DNA from: Rhypophila decipiens | Lineage: Eukaryota; Ascomycota; Sordariomycetes; Sordariales; Naviculisporaceae | Assembly (NCBI GenBank): GCA_033297075.1 | Contig: MU858045.1 | Span: forward strand, 620,001-684,000 | DNA length: 64,000 nt | Direction: 5' to 3' | Shown here: piece by piece, positions 44,867-58,038 of the stretch | How the letters are laid out: the number at the start of each line of letters is the position of its first letter | Position numbering within the stretch: the first letter of the stretch is position 1 | Position numbers and translations under genes: made by a program | The notes under the pieces: generated by a model | Databases searched by the model: none | What the model was told of the DNA's origin: nothing | Seen by the model: the letters and a program-made list of their open reading frames with translations, nothing else

Positions 44867-46285
44867 ATGGATGCGGATACCGTAAGCTACTATGGCGGCC
44901 TCGGCCCCATGGTCAACGGCGTCTTATGGGCGCACGTCGTCATCTTCGCCGTCTTCGTCGTCCTCCGGCTTTACACTCGAATTTCGGTCCTCCAGATGGT
45001 CGGCGTCGACGACTACTTGACCGTCCTGGCCTTCCTCCTTCACGTTCTGTACACCATCTTCGTCTCGGTCGCGACCAAATACGGGCTTGGACGGCTCTTC
45101 GCCGATGTGGGCAACCCGGACGTCTACTGGGAGGCGGTAAGATGGGAGGTCTTTAGCCAGGTAGCCGGTCTCATGGCTATCGGAGTGGGCAAGTGTGCCG
45201 TGGGCACCTTCTTGCTCCGGATCGTGGTCTCTCCGGTCCAGCGAGGCTTCATCTACGTGTTCCTGGGATGCACTACCTTCATCACCCTCTTTGCCAGCAT
45301 TACTGTCGTTGTCCAGTGCATCCCCGTTCAGAAGACGTGGAATCCCACACTTGATGGGTATTGTTGGCTGGATTTCCAAAAGGTCGGGTTGACTGTTGGA
45401 TGTAAGTGTCGACTACTCACACTGCATGTCAAGTCATGTATCTGACCGCTGATAACCTGCTCCAGCTTGGTTCGTCGTCGCCGACTTTTCCTTTGCAGCT
45501 CTACCATGGTTCGTTGTTTGGAACCTCAACATGAAGCGCAAGGAGAAGCTCTTGGTCGCCTGTGGTCTCAGTCTCGGCGTCTTGTAAGCTCCCTTCTCAG
45601 AACCCCCCGTTGAGCCTCCAGTAAATTCTGACCGCCGAAATCATACAGTGCCGGTGTTTGCGGCATCGTCCGTACCGTGGCCCTCGACGGTCTCAACGCC
45701 AAGGAGTATATCCGTAAGTCTTTCTCGCATCACCATCATCAACTCGTCTTTGTTAGCAAGACCACCCACTAACAAGACCCAAATGGGACAACTACAGATG
45801 ACACCGTCGGCATGCTAATCTGGTCGGCAACCGAAAACACGGTAACCATCATGTGCGCTTCCATCCCCGTCCTGCGCCCTCTCTACGTGACACTGCGCTA
45901 CGGCAGCAGAGGCGACAACTCCAATTCAGGCCCAGCATCAGGAGGAGGACTAAGCGGCGACCGAAAGGCCGCATCCTACAAGCTCCCCCTGTACGGCAAC
46001 AACAGCCGGGATCGTCGCAACAAGTCATACGCCTTGGGGTCCTCGGCAGGGGACGAAGATACGGACCTGGAACAAAAGACCACCATCAAGACCGGTCCCG
46101 ATCAGCACAACAACAGGACGGTTATTACCTATAACCGGGACAATGCCAGCGACGAGAGCATCTTGCGAGATATCAGGGCCGACGGGCATGGAGCCGGTGG
46201 TGCTGTTGGTGCTGGCATTGTGAGGATAGATCAGGTCCATGTTACCTACGAGGGGGCCGACAGGATTTCCAAGCTGGACGTATGA
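44867..46285 (+). CDS. PTH11-like / fungal rhodopsin-domain seven-helix membrane protein
   Basis: The protein belongs to the large fungal family of integral membrane proteins with a 'rhodopsin' domain, related to the Magnaporthe receptor PTH11. Four exons encode 401 residues, with introns at 45402-45465, 45584-45648 and 45714-45797. Seven hydrophobic helices are visible, starting with GVLWAHVVIFAVFVVLRLYT. They include the family's marks: the Asp pair in VGVDDYLTVLAF, KYGLGRL after helix 2, the Cys in CIPVQKTWNP and the Trp-Asp ending GYCWLDF, then ADFSFAALPWFVVWNLNM. The cytoplasmic tail (about 130 residues) is polar, rich in Gly, Asn and Asp. Ligand and pathway are unknown. It may sense a surface or nutrient cue. 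Confidence 0.87.
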
Positions 46286-48016
46286 ATATGATTCTTATTT
46301 TACGTTTGGATACGGTATTCACCTCATTGTTATCCTCTATTCTTTCCATGTCGTTATCATTTACCCAAGAATCATATAGATGGGCGTTTCCTCCTTCAAC
46401 TTCTTCTTCTTCTTCTTGTCCTTTCCTCTCCATAGAACCCACACAGCAAGGCGTTTCGGGTGCATACCATACATAGCATATTTAGAACTAGCATTTCACA
46501 TCACTACAAGGAGATAGTTTAACGGAGAGTAGCAAACCCGAACAAATTAGACCTGGATAGTTTCTTGACATCCACTCACTCCTCCTGGTTCAAGTCTCTT
46601 GCTCCAAAGTCCAAACCCACAATGAATTACGAAACACCAGAATCACGATCGAGAAAGAATCATCCACGTGCCCCCATATTATGAGAAGTGAATCGGGCCT
46701 CTTTAATGCTTTCATCTTTCACCATGACACTAAACAGTGACTAAAAGTCTTGGGCGGCCGGTACAGGTTCCGGTGAGTGACACTGTCTTTTAGCTGAAAT
46801 TTGGCATAAAACTGTCCCACTGCCCAGAGATTTTCTGTAACCCGTGGTGGTCAAGCAGAGTATGTGGGGGTCGCGGGGTTTTTGAGTGCCCCGGTGGTTT
46901 ATTAAAATTTAAAAGGCGTGATCATCATAAGGCTGGGTTGGAAAAAGGGCATACAGTACTCCGTACACAAGCTTAAAGGGAAACAACCCACAGAAATAAT
47001 AGCTTCAGCTATGTGAAGTCAGGGGCAGCAAAACGCTTTATTACTAATAATACCTCGATTCCATTTCATTCATTTATTTATTCCATTCATTCCTTCATTC
47101 AAACCCCCCCGTTTGTCGCCATTTCAGCACCACAATGCCATTAAACCACCTCCGACCTTCCTAGTCCTCCGACTCCAAGTGTCCACTCAGAGCGGATAAT
47201 TCCCGTAGCCTCCGCGTCTTTAAGCGGATAATGCACTAGACTAGCCTCTATACACACTACATCAGTGTAGCGGATACGGCCCATCTTCCTAGCCTCCCCG
47301 AGCCCGCCCTAGCTACGGATAGCTGGCCTTGAAAATGGACCCCCAAAGAAAAGTGACAAAGTCCCGCTGATCCCCTCCTCCTTTCCTTTCTTTTCCTCTT
47401 GTCAAATGGGCCGTTGTTGGCGTTCCCGTTGTGGGCAGGCGGGAGGTTACATAATCCACAGTACGTATTGTTTCAACAGTTTCCAGGTCGAGGGTCCCTG
47501 AGAACTCATCCCCTCCGTAGCGTACTTGGATGATAGCCAGTGAGAGGGGGTCAGAGTCTCAGAGAGAAGAAAACAAAAAGCAACGACACAATGCTACCAC
47601 AGTTATAAGCCGCTGACTAACAGGCCAAAAAAAACCCAATGAGGTGAATGACCGTGCCCACGAGGCGGTCATTGTCAAAGTAAAAACCGAATGGGTTTTC
47701 TCGAGTAAAAATTATATCGTGGTTAACCAACTGAGAACCTTGAGGCCTCTTGGGGTATCTATACTTGCAGACGTCGCTCGCCTGATGAATAAACCAAATC
47801 TCCTTGAATCCAAATCCCAGATGTAGCGGTTAATTATACACAACCCCCGGCTTTTAGCTCTTCTCCGATATCCTGTGGCTCTGTGTTGCCCCCGACCTCA
47901 TGTTGAAACGATAATGTAGCCCGTATTGTATATACATTCGTCGATTCGCCGGTTTCGAGGAGAGCAGTCCAGTACAAAAGAAAACCCCAAAACTAAAACA
48001 AACTTACTCGTTGATC
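46286..48016. other. 1.7-kb convergent intergenic region
   Basis: It lies between the 3' ends of the 7-TM gene and the RhoGEF gene. It has a (TTC)6 run near 46401, AT-rich patches near 46900-47100 and several GCGGATA/TACGGATA words at 47190-47330. I see no gene. Confidence 0.55.
46401..46418. repeat. (TTC)6 microsatellite
   Basis: Six TTC units occur in the 3' flank of the 7-TM gene. Confidence 0.8.
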
Positions 48017-51000
48017 TCACCGAAACATATTCTTGATGCTTTGAACTACCGCTTCACGATGGCCGCCAGGTCCCCGCCGGCTAGTCCAACTTCTCGAAAG
48101 CTTGTGTCCCGTGCTATATCGACGAGGCCGTGAATTATAGTCGGAATAGGAATGTGGGAGACAAGGAGGACCAGCAGCATCAGAACAGATATTCTCCTTC
48201 GCCACGGCCGCTGTTGTTCTCTCACTGCTATCATCACCGCCGTGAAATGTATTCGGGGTTCCCACTGTCGCTTGCCGCTGCGCTTCATCTTCCTTTGTGG
48301 AATCTTGGACAGAAAGGTTGCTGAAAGAAGCAGACATGATGCCATAGTGAATGCCATCGGATGCAATGGTGGACGGCCTTGAGCCCGCTTCACTACCCAT
48401 GCTACTGTTGTTGGACGTGGTGGTGTTGGCCGATGATCGTCTCGATGTTGTCAGGGGAGTAGAATATTTCGCCGCCTTGGCCAGGTTGGTATTGTCCCCG
48501 AGAGCCTTCATCTGGCTGTTGCCGCTTGTTGACCGGACCGCCCGGCCATTACCTGTATGGCGGACCATGCCGAGTGCCACCTCTTCAGTGCCTCTGTCCC
48601 CATCCCCGCTGTTCCAGTCGAGAGTCGTAGCCTTTCGTTTGACCCCGGTGCCACCCATTGAGGACGGGCAAGTTCCCGACTCCCGATCTGCCTCGTCATG
48701 GATGACGGAGAGTAGTGACGACGACCTGTAACTGGCTCCCTCATTCTGGTCAATACTATTGCGCCTGGAACTCGTTGCTGTCGTTGGTGTAAGCGGGGGT
48801 TCAAGAACAGAAGCCTTGGTTGGTGGACTGGTGCCAAAGAAGCCACCATCCTCCTCGACAGGGCTAGCACTACTGCGGCCTGATCGTCTCGTGAAACTGC
48901 TGGTAATGCTCACCACACTGAGCTTGCGGATAACCGACGAGGCCGAAGTCCTGACCAGATGCTCGCTCCGGGAACGGGCTGTTATCCCTGGGAAGGGCAG
49001 AATATCCCGTGTCCAAACATCCGACAGAAGTGCTTCGATCCGCGCCCTGTCTCCTCTGGAAGGAGCCAGCACCGGGATTCGGGTGTTGGTGGTCAGGAGA
49101 GATTGGGACCTGTTGATCTGGGAGCTTCTAGTCCCCCCTGAGCTGGGCGCATCCTTCATAACACTCGTGTTTTTGAGGATAACTTGGCAGAGGGGAGATT
49201 TAGGTCCAACTGTCGTTGCCCGGTGTATTGATATTCTCCTGGCGATGGTTCCTGGCTTTCTAAAAACAGTCCCCAAGCTCTTGATGTTGAGGGATAACGA
49301 GCTAAACAGCGTCGCCTGCGGCTGGTCTAGGCTCTCGACTGCTTGGTGGCTGCTGAGGCGTGTGCGCCACTCGAGCTCCTCCTTGGGAGTACATGCCGTC
49401 AGGATCACCTCGTAGAGCTGGTGGTCACAGATGAAGACCATCTTCCACGAGTATGGTGCAGTGTGACACTGGAGACCTCGGCCGTTGTCCACCTCCTCCA
49501 CCTTGACGTTATCCAAAGCTATGCACGCCTGAATCGTGTAGATTTGATCGAACCTGCCCGCTGTTGCGAGACAAAACCACTCTCGATACAGGAGTGCGAC
49601 CATATACTCCCCGCCGACACCCTCCTTGGTCTGCCAGCAGGCATGCAGCGCTCCGCAGAGTTGAACATGACCGAACGATCGAATTCGATTTTTTGAGACA
49701 GCATCAAGCTGGTGGTTCGCGAAAACAAGTCGGTCCTGGAGCATCCACGTCTTTTCAAGAACCGACTTTACCCGCATGTCATCGGTAGCTCTGTTGATTT
49801 CGGCCGTGGCCTCACGAAGCCTGATGAGAGCATTTTCAATCTCCATGTGCGAACACGGACAGTCCACTACCGGCGTGTATTTTAAGAGTTCGGCAAAAAG
49901 AAGCGGATATTTGCATACTCGTTGAATGGGCTGGAGAGGCAAAACGGTCAGTCTTTTACCCTCTTTTTGCCGAGGAGCGCGGCACATACCTTGACAAGTA
50001 GATCACCAATGCTGAGACTCTTCTTTCCGTGATCAAGCTGACTATTCGCCGAGCCAAGCGAAGAAGCCAAAACTTCCAAGCCCTTTTGGTATGACTGCCA
50101 ACCCGGCATTGTTCTATGGGCGGCTGCCACATCTTTGATCATCAGCTCGTACTTGGCCCCATACTCCTCATAGACAAAAAATCTATTCATCTTCCTAGAG
50201 AATATTTTTGCAACTTCAGCGGCGATTTGAGGATCAGCAAGCAACCCGGGAACATCTGGAAGCCAGGAGACGCCGTCTCTGTCTTCTGGGACAGCGTCCA
50301 GGCTCCTCATCCTCTGATGACCACGAGTGCCAGGGTGGGCACCATTCGATTGGAGTTCCGGCTGGGTGTACTCAGAGTAGGGAACGGCCCGGTGCAGCTC
50401 GCCAAGCATCTCTTCGTGGAGCTCAACTATTTCTGTCAGATTTCGGTTGATGGAAGATCTTAGACCAGGAGGCAATGTCGGAAGGGAGGCGAGAATGGTG
50501 ACATAGACATTGATCAAGAAGCGAACATCCCTGATGTAGCTCTCCTCGGTGCTGATCAGCTCTTCCAAAATTCGACGTCTCTGGAGGGAGCGTTCCATGA
50601 CAACGGGGTCCACCAAGGTCGGTCGTTCCGAACAATGGCTGTCCTCTGAAAACCGGGCCGCCGTGACAGACGCTCTGCTGCTTCTGTCCGCTTTTGAGTG
50701 ACCACGAGATGACCGGAGTGTGTGCCTGCGAGACCGTGACAAAACACTGGCGGTAGTAAGTGATATGCTGGCGCTTTTGACAGCTGTGACGAAACCGAAC
50801 GAGGAGCCCGACGACGAGTTCCTGCGGTGGAACGATAGTCCGGTCCGAGATTCCGAGCCATCAAGTTGCATGGAATACGGCGTATCTTCAGTGTCCCACC
50901 ATGGGAGCCCTTGGCGTCGAACTGATCGCTTATGAAGCGTCTTCATCCATTTATGGAACGGTTTGCTCGATTGCGCCGTCGTCGTCGTGCTCTCGTAACC

Positions 51001-51312
51001 CAATCCCCGTTGAAGGATATCATGGTGGCTATATTCGTTATTTGCTAAGCCTTGTTTCGTGGACGAAGTAACGTCTCCCAAGACATCGAGTGATATCTTA
51101 TCCAAAGTAATACCGCCGCCCTTTTTTTGCTCCGTCTGAAATCCTGTCTTCTCGGTAGGCGGGTCGACCAAACTTGAAGACAACTCTTTGGGATGTTCAT
51201 GGTGAGGGACGACTGGACCCCCAATCCCCTCTGACGGCGTTTGAGGACCATCGACGGGTATGGAGGGCATTAATTGAGAGGCGGGTCTTGGATCGTTAAG
51301 TGTGATGGCCAT
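48017..51312 (-). CDS. Rho guanine-nucleotide exchange factor (DH-PH)
   Basis: It loads GTP onto a Rho/Cdc42-type GTPase and so controls polarity, cell wall or septum formation; which GTPase is not shown. Two exons encode 1078 residues, with one intron at 49931-49989 inside the DH domain. Residues 1-230 are Ser/Arg-rich and disordered. The DH domain (about 245-500) has its first conserved region at RRRILEELISTEESYIRDVR and its signature helix at PIQRVCKYPLLFAELLKYTP, right after the splice. A PH domain follows (about 520-640): RSFGHVQLCGALHACW, EWFCLATAG, WKMVFICDHQLYEVIL. The C-terminal 430 residues are Ser/Thr-rich without known domains and end in basic sequence. An in-frame stop just upstream of the ATG supports the start. 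Confidence 0.92.
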
Positions 51313-52586
51313 TTATGCAACATTCGGGGACCAAAAAAAAGTTGAAAATGCAAATACAAAGAAGACTGGCCACTGCCCAGACCAGAAGCCCCAAGAGATC
51401 TAAGGAGGAAAAGAACAGAGAAAATCAGACCATGATCCGCGGGCAGCACGTAAAATGGACGAAGGAAAGGCGGCGAGGTGTTCGAGTTTGTAGAAAAAGT
51501 GTTCCAAGAAGCAACCAAAAAAAGAGTCCAAAAAGGTCAAAGATATCGATCAACAGACGCAAACCATCGACCAAGATGTTATGGGGGGAATGCTGTTGGA
51601 CACGCAGTCTTGGATCGTCGGTTTAACAAAATAGAAATGGCAAAATTGAAGGGACCAGTTGACCGGACTTGGTCAAGTCCATGGATATGAATTGACTTTC
51701 ATGAGAGACAGCAGGAGCTGGCTGCCATACGAGAATGATGAATTAAGATTCAAGGAAAGTACCGAGGAGCTGGAGAAGGTTATCTTGATAATGTATGTAC
51801 GGGAACGGTATCTCGTTCCTGCTGCTTCTGGTTTGTCCATGCCAACACCAAGCAGCCAGCATCGACCTGACCGACTAAGTCAGGGAAGGAGCAGAAAGGA
51901 AAGGGCTGATGATGCAGACTGCCACGATTGCGGAGGCTGGCTGGCGTCTTCTTCCTCGATGCTCGATTGGATCCATGACAACAATTGGGCAGCACCCGGG
52001 AAATTTTTGGAACACAACGAATGACGAAAGCGGATCAAGGAACAGGATATGTGATGGGGGCTTCGGAACAAACTGGGGAAGTTGAAAGATGTTTATCAGA
52101 TATGCAATTGCAAGCAGATCTCGAATCAGTGACTGTCTAGAGTTCCGAGACATGAAGACTACAATCCCGCTGTCCACCCGGTGACGTTTGTTCTGGTCAA
52201 GTCATGGAACGTCAAGCGTAGAGCCCACTTCCCGTGCCAGTAGAGTGGGCCGCCGGTAGTTCGCTGTGGGCCAGCTCAGCGAGCTTGACAGATGGAGCCG
52301 GGTCCGGGATGGGAGGCGGGGACCTGGGAGCTAGGGGTGCTTGCCCGGATCTGATTGGCCGATATACCCAGGTTGTGCTCCAGTTCACAGCTGCTACCCC
52401 GCGGCCCCTCCATTCCAGCTTCCGAGGCCGTGAAGGTGCACTCACATTCGCCGAACGCGTCAGCGTGGGAAGCTGATCGCTGCACATTCCAGAGTATTCC
52501 ACCTTCACTTGCGATCGATCCGTCCAGAGACACACCGCAAATCTCACACCGACAGCGCATGCACCGGATTGCACGACGATACAACC
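51313..52586. promoter_or_regulatory. divergent promoter RhoGEF / NAS2
   Basis: This 1.27-kb region is purine-rich near 51320-51560. It lies between the two start codons and has no convincing gene. Confidence 0.5.
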
Positions 52587-53481
52587 ATGAGCAACATTCA
52601 TGCACCAACTGTCCCTTCAGGGCCGACAACAGCACCGGCTGCAAACGGCCGGGCGACGCACCTCACCTTCCCCGAGCTGCAGCGGAAGAAGGACAACATC
52701 GAGGCGGAGTTGAAAGCTCTGGGAGGAGTACTGGACTCGGTACATTGATCATCATCTGTGTCACGGCGTATCGACGGCCAAGATCAGCTGACGAGGTCGT
52801 CCCCATGTCTCCAGCATGGCGTCGACATGAACACTAGTCTCCTCACCCACGATGGATTCCCTCGTGCCGACCTTGACGTCGCACAGAGTATGAGAAGAGC
52901 CCTCCTAACCAACTGAGGCCGGTCGAGTGGGTTGGACTGACGATGCGCAGTTCGGACGACGCGAGCACGGATTATCCACCTGAAGAATGACTACAAAGAT
53001 CTAATGGCGCTCATCGAAAAGCACCTTCACGAGCATTTTGCCAGTCTACAAGACGAAGACGGCCAGAACGGGGCGACTTCGAATGGCGATCCGTCGGCAC
53101 TACAAGACTCTGTTCTTGAGGTGTTCGACCGGCCCTTCGCCAAGGTTAACTCGGTGGTTGAGAACAGTCCTGCGGCAACTGCAGGGCTTAAACCCGGCGA
53201 CTTGATTCGTAACTTTGGTTACGTCAACTTTCAGAACCACGACAACCTGACGAAAGTTGGAGAGTGCGTCCAGGGCAACGAAGGGGTAGGATCTGATAAA
53301 TCTAGCCGTTACTGGAAACAGACTTGTGCTAACATTCGATACAAAGCAAAACATACTCGTCAAGATCTGTCGAATCACTGGAGGGGCAAACGGAACGGCC
53401 CAGGAACTTCGTTTGACTTTGACACCTCGATGTGGTTGGGGTGGGAGGGGGCTCCTCGGCTGTCATATCTTGCCGCTATGA
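52587..53481 (+). CDS. NAS2: 26S proteasome assembly chaperone Nas2/PSMD9 (PDZ protein)
   Basis: Nas2 (human PSMD9/p27) binds Rpt5 and chaperones assembly of the proteasome base. Four exons encode 231 residues, with introns at 52740-52814, 52888-52950 and 53286-53346. The N-terminal helical part includes LTFPELQRKKDNIEAELKAL and, after the first splice, HGVDMNTSLLTHDGFPRADL, the family signature. The second and third exons join as DLDVAQIRTTRARIIHLKND. The C-terminal PDZ domain has PFAKVNSVVENSPAATAGLK, PGDLIRNFGYVNFQNHDNL and, in the last exon, NILVKICRITGGANGTAQEL. It ends LLGCHILPL. Correct exons recover the usual length (about 220-230). Confidence 0.93.
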
Positions 53482-54863
53482 GTATGCGAAAGATGAAAGA
53501 CGAGTGGTATCAGCCCCAACGGTGTATGGATTATAGAATGTGAACAGGGGATATGACGAAGAACAGTCTGGCTCACAACACGTTATACCGGTCAGGCATA
53601 CAATGCGGCGAGGGAGGCAGGACCCGTAACATAAATGAGTGCAAGCGCATTCATGAGTGAATATTGGGCTTGAGAGTTGGGTGAGACAACTAACCGCCTT
53701 CTTTGGGGTTGTAAAAGGCATCAACACGGCTTCACGGTATCGGTGATCTGCACACTTTGACACCCTTACCGCCCTGCTGGGAACCCAAGGTGGAGTGAGT
53801 CTCGTCAAGACACAAAGCACCCAATACCACCAACATGAACTCAGGTCTAGGGAGATGGTTCCCAACATCAACCGTTAAATAAGGCAAGAGTGTACCAAAC
53901 AGTCTTATTGGCGGATCCTATCATGATCCGCCTCGAGTCCTGAGCATACCCGTATGTAAGGTACCCAAGGAACTGACTTACAAATCAGAAGGAAGGAGAG
54001 TTGGGCCGTGACCTTAGCACAGGAGACGAAATACCATGATCCATCCAGAGTTAGTCTATAATAAGACTATTCTTGTAACTGAAAGCAATTTTCCCAGCAA
54101 GATCTTGGTCCTTTTAGTGGTGGTCGCAAGTTAGCACCAAGGATGCCTAACATGAGTAACATCCGCCCAGGCTGGCCATTGTTTGGACCTGTATTGTACC
54201 AAGGGGATGGCACGGCAGGTGCCCGAAGCTGGGACCGAAGAGGCCTAAAGAGAACAGTCACAGAAAATCTACTATCAAAATATAAAAGACACCTGCTATT
54301 GAGATTCTCGGTCTTTGAGGTAAATCTCGAAAGACCAATATCAAAGATCCGGTCAATCAAGCTGAAGTCGTCTGGCGAATAAGCCCTGCCAGATACGGAT
54401 CTTTCTTTGCTTGCCCCTGCCGCCACTGCACGTCACAGTGGGTGCCTGCCAGTCCTGCCTGCCACCAAACGTTATCGCCCCAGCCCACTCACTTTTTTGC
54501 GGACCCGCATTGTCCAGCAAGGTTTTGCTTTGGTCTGCCACCCAAGTCACGTGCCACAACCACCCCGCCGCCCAACTAGTTTTTCGTCAAGGCGGGCTCT
54601 TTCCAAGCGCTGCCTTTTGAAAACAACACAATCTATCACCGTGTCTGAAGGTCCACTACCACCTCAACTCCATTTCCTCCTCGAGATCAAAGCGAAGGTG
54701 CGTCATCAACAAGAAACATCCCTCTTGCGAGCTTCCTGATACAATTCTGCTTCCCTCCAGCACTTGATCCTCGCGATAAGTTGGGCTAACGTCGCACTGG
54801 TGTGCACCGCAAACAGGCTCATCTACCTCACTTTCGCTGCGCACATTCAAACAATCAGACATC
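53482..54863. other. intergenic: NAS2 3' flank and Ran promoter
   Basis: No gene is seen. The right part is the Ran promoter and 5' leader, with CGATAAG at 54774-54780, about 84 bp before the ATG. Confidence 0.55.
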
Positions 54864-55809
54864 ATGGCTGCTCCCACGATCCCAACCTTCAAGTTGGTCC
54901 TTGTCGGTGATGGCGGTACCGGAAAGGTTAGTCTATACATCTGCTCTGTTCGAACGACGACCGACGCTCGTCTTCTCGCCCTGTCGCCAGTCAACAGCTC
55001 GATTGCGGGGTCGTCGGACGTCCAAAATTCACAAAGAAACTGCCTTCAGGGTTTTTACTAACATGACTACGCCACACCCAGACCACCTTCGTCAAGCGTC
55101 ATTTGACCGGAGAGTTCGAGAAGAAGTACATGGCCACACTCGGTGTCGAGGTCCATCCTCTCGGTTTCACCACAGTAAGTCGATTTCCACCCCGCCCTTT
55201 GCGTCGCCAAGACACCGGCGCGTACAGCGAATTGGCCCGACTCTAACAATCGACGCAGAACTTCGGTCAGATCCAGTTCGACGTATGGGATACCGCCGGC
55301 CAGGAGAAGTTCGGCGGTCTCCGTGATGGCTACTACATCAACGGCCAGTGCGGTATCATCATGTTCGATGTTACCTCGCGCATCACCTACAAGAACGTTC
55401 CCAACTGGCATCGTGATCTTACCCGTGTCTGCGAGAACATCCCCATCGTCCTCTGCGGCAACAAGGTCGACGTGAAGGAGCGCAAGGTCAAGGCCAAGAC
55501 CATCACTTTCCACCGCAAGAAGAACCTCCAATACTACGATATCTCGGCCAAGTCAAATTATAACTTCGAGAAGCCCTTCCTCTGGCTCGCCAGGAAGCTT
55601 GTCGGCAACACTGCTCTGGTAAGTTTTGATCATACTTCCGCAAACAGAAATTAGTGATCTAACAAATTTAATAGGAGTTCGTTGCCGCCCCCGCTCTCGC
55701 TCCCCCCACCGCGGAGGTCGACGAGGCGCTCCTCAAGCAGTACGAGGCCGAGATGGCGGAGGCCATCAATAACCCCCTGCCGAACGAGGACGATGATGAT
55801 GATCTTTGA
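54864..55809 (+). CDS. small GTPase Ran (Gsp1)
   Basis: Ran drives nuclear import and export through the GTP gradient and helps spindle and nuclear-envelope assembly. Four exons encode 216 residues, the standard Ran length, with introns at 54927-55081, 55175-55258 and 55619-55674. The G boxes are perfect: GDGGTGKTT (formed across intron 1), the switch I region [43 protein letters not shown] and [13 protein letters not shown]. The acidic C-terminus PNEDDDDDL is the Ran switch that binds RanBP1/importins. The last intron falls just before [11 protein letters not shown]. Identification is certain. Confidence 0.98.
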
Positions 55810-57313
55810 GCAACCCAAATCTGTCGGGGCGATCAAGGTTCTATGATGGAGTGCGTTCAACAGGTGGAATTCAGGATGGTAGTTAATGCCCGTTACGAAG
55901 GATAATGCATCAACACCCAGACACAGCAAAAATAACGGGGATTTTTATGGCCAACAATATGCTTCTTGCGGGTGGTCAGGCGGAATATTTGATGGGCTGA
56001 TTGATCATGGGTAACCGGGAAGGATGATAGAGAGAAAGCAATCTCAATATTTTGTCAACCCCCTAAACGGAAACGAATAAGAAACCCGAAGGGAGCACCC
56101 AGCGTATTATGGTGGACAGCTAGATTTGCACTTTTTGACTGCCTGGCAGTTCTTTGATTTTCTTAGGTAGATTATTGTTTTGAAACGAAGCCTGCAGGCG
56201 CTCACTCCCTCTCATGACGGATTTCCATGTTCCTGGTGTCTTGTGTCGTATCATGGCAACCTCTGCGGTCTGGAGTTTTATTATTTGCGCGCGGGCGTTG
56301 GGCGGTGAGAGTGCAGACCCCGCGTTATTATTCTTTTGGGGGAGAGGACCCACGGCGGGGAGAACAGGCAAGTCTTGTCCCGGGCTAGTGTTCTGCAGGA
56401 AAGCATGATGACATCAAATCTTGCTTCGTTGATCCACGGCCCGGATGGATTCTATCCATTGTATACCCGAGTTTATGCTTTTGTACTGCGTATTTTGTGC
56501 ACTAATTAGTTGCTTTGTCAGCCGATACCAAGCCGGACTTGGACCTATCACCTTGACCCCAGATATTCGGGTTGAGCTTTGAGGTTTATTAATTTTCATG
56601 TTCGATGCTTGACATGGCGGTGTGGGACTTGTATGCAAGACACAACAACAGGGGTTGGGGATCTTGCATTCATACATGGCAGTTGTATGTTGCCGTCTCA
56701 GGTCTGTTTACGAGAAAATCAGAAGCATGGAAAAGAAATGAGTGAAAACCCACATAGCAGTTCTTCAGTTTGGAGGATAAACCGGTGGGAGGTAGTGATA
56801 TTTTGTGGATAACCCAGACACAGGAAAATCTTCTATCATGGGCTGTACTTCAAATATGTATTTATTGCATTCTCATGACCTAGTGGTAATAAATATCTGT
56901 GAGAGGAAGAATCAAGTCAGCTCAGTTCGTAATAACCAGATTAACAGGTATAGAGCAACTTACCAGGTCATTCTCAAGATCACAATGCCAACTGTGTTCT
57001 TGACGATGTCCATGCCATGTTGCCATGCTATTCTGATCTTTGTTACAAAATAGCAGCAAGCACACATAGGGCATGAAAAGATACACGTCGGCTGGTCTTT
57101 TTCCTTTTCCTTTGCGTTTCCCCGTCTGCTTTTTCCAATACACCAAAGAGGTATTGTCCTTCCTTTCTCAGGCTAGGTAGAGAACTTTTGTGATACCTCT
57201 CGCCCGACCCAAGGTGATGATGCCTGATGACATCCCCGCAAAGCTATCCCTAATCCCGGCCCAAAAACAACGGAGGAATTCAACCCAAAAGTGAGGTAAA
57301 TCTGTAAAAAGAA
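55810..57313. other. 1.5-kb convergent intergenic region
   Basis: It holds the 3' flanks of Ran and Y14. Only short frames are present; no RNA gene is recognised. Confidence 0.55.
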
Positions 57314-58038
57314 TCACGAAATCTCGTCCTTGGGAGGAAGAGGCCCCGGACTCCGACTCCGACTCCGTCCACTCCTCCCACCGCGATTCGGACCACGCCC
57401 ACCGCCGCTGTTATTATGGCCTCTGCCGCCACCGCCGGCTCCCTTGCCAGGGGGCGGACGCACAAAAGCAAAGTCGACCTGGATAGTCTGGTCCAAGAGC
57501 TTGGTGTCGTTCGCGCCGTCGATAGCGGCACGGGCTTCCTCCAGGGTTGGGTACTCGATTAATGCGTAGCCCTATATTCAAACCATTCGAGAAGATTAGT
57601 AAACCAGCCAGAACAGAGACAACTTTGATAATAATAACACCAGAGAAGAGAGCCAGCCAGCCACAGAAACCCAAAAGACCACCCAGAAGAAGAACAGTTC
57701 CAGCATGAAAAGGAGGCAGGCAGTAAAATGAAATGTATGCAAGCAAGTTAGACAGACAGACATACCTTGACATAGCCACTCCTCCGATCAAGATTCAAAT
57801 GCAGATTCTTGATCTCGCCAAACTCGCCAAACTTGTCGTGGATGGCTTCCTCGTCCGCCTCCTCGTGCACGTTGGTCACCATGATGATCCACCCCTCGAT
57901 GGACCTCACAGCCGTGGCCTTGGTGGCCGTCTGCATGGCTGCTACTTTTGCGCTTCCGTTTCCGCCGCCACTCTCTCCGCGGGTCTGGTCGGGCGAGCCC
58001 ATCGGGTCGTCTAGATCCATTTCCATTGTGTCTGCCAT
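57314..58038 (-). CDS. exon-junction-complex protein Y14 (RBM8A)
   Basis: Y14 pairs with Mago and locks eIF4A3 on spliced mRNA in the exon junction complex. Two exons encode 176 residues, with a 194-nt intron (57572-57765) inside the RRM. The N-terminus is acidic ([15 protein letters not shown]). The RRM (about 48-130) shows [20 protein letters not shown], typical of Y14, then [20 protein letters not shown] and [20 protein letters not shown]. The C-terminus is Gly-rich and then RS-rich ([19 protein letters not shown]), as in animal Y14. Its presence means the organism keeps the EJC, which many yeasts have lost. Confidence 0.95.
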
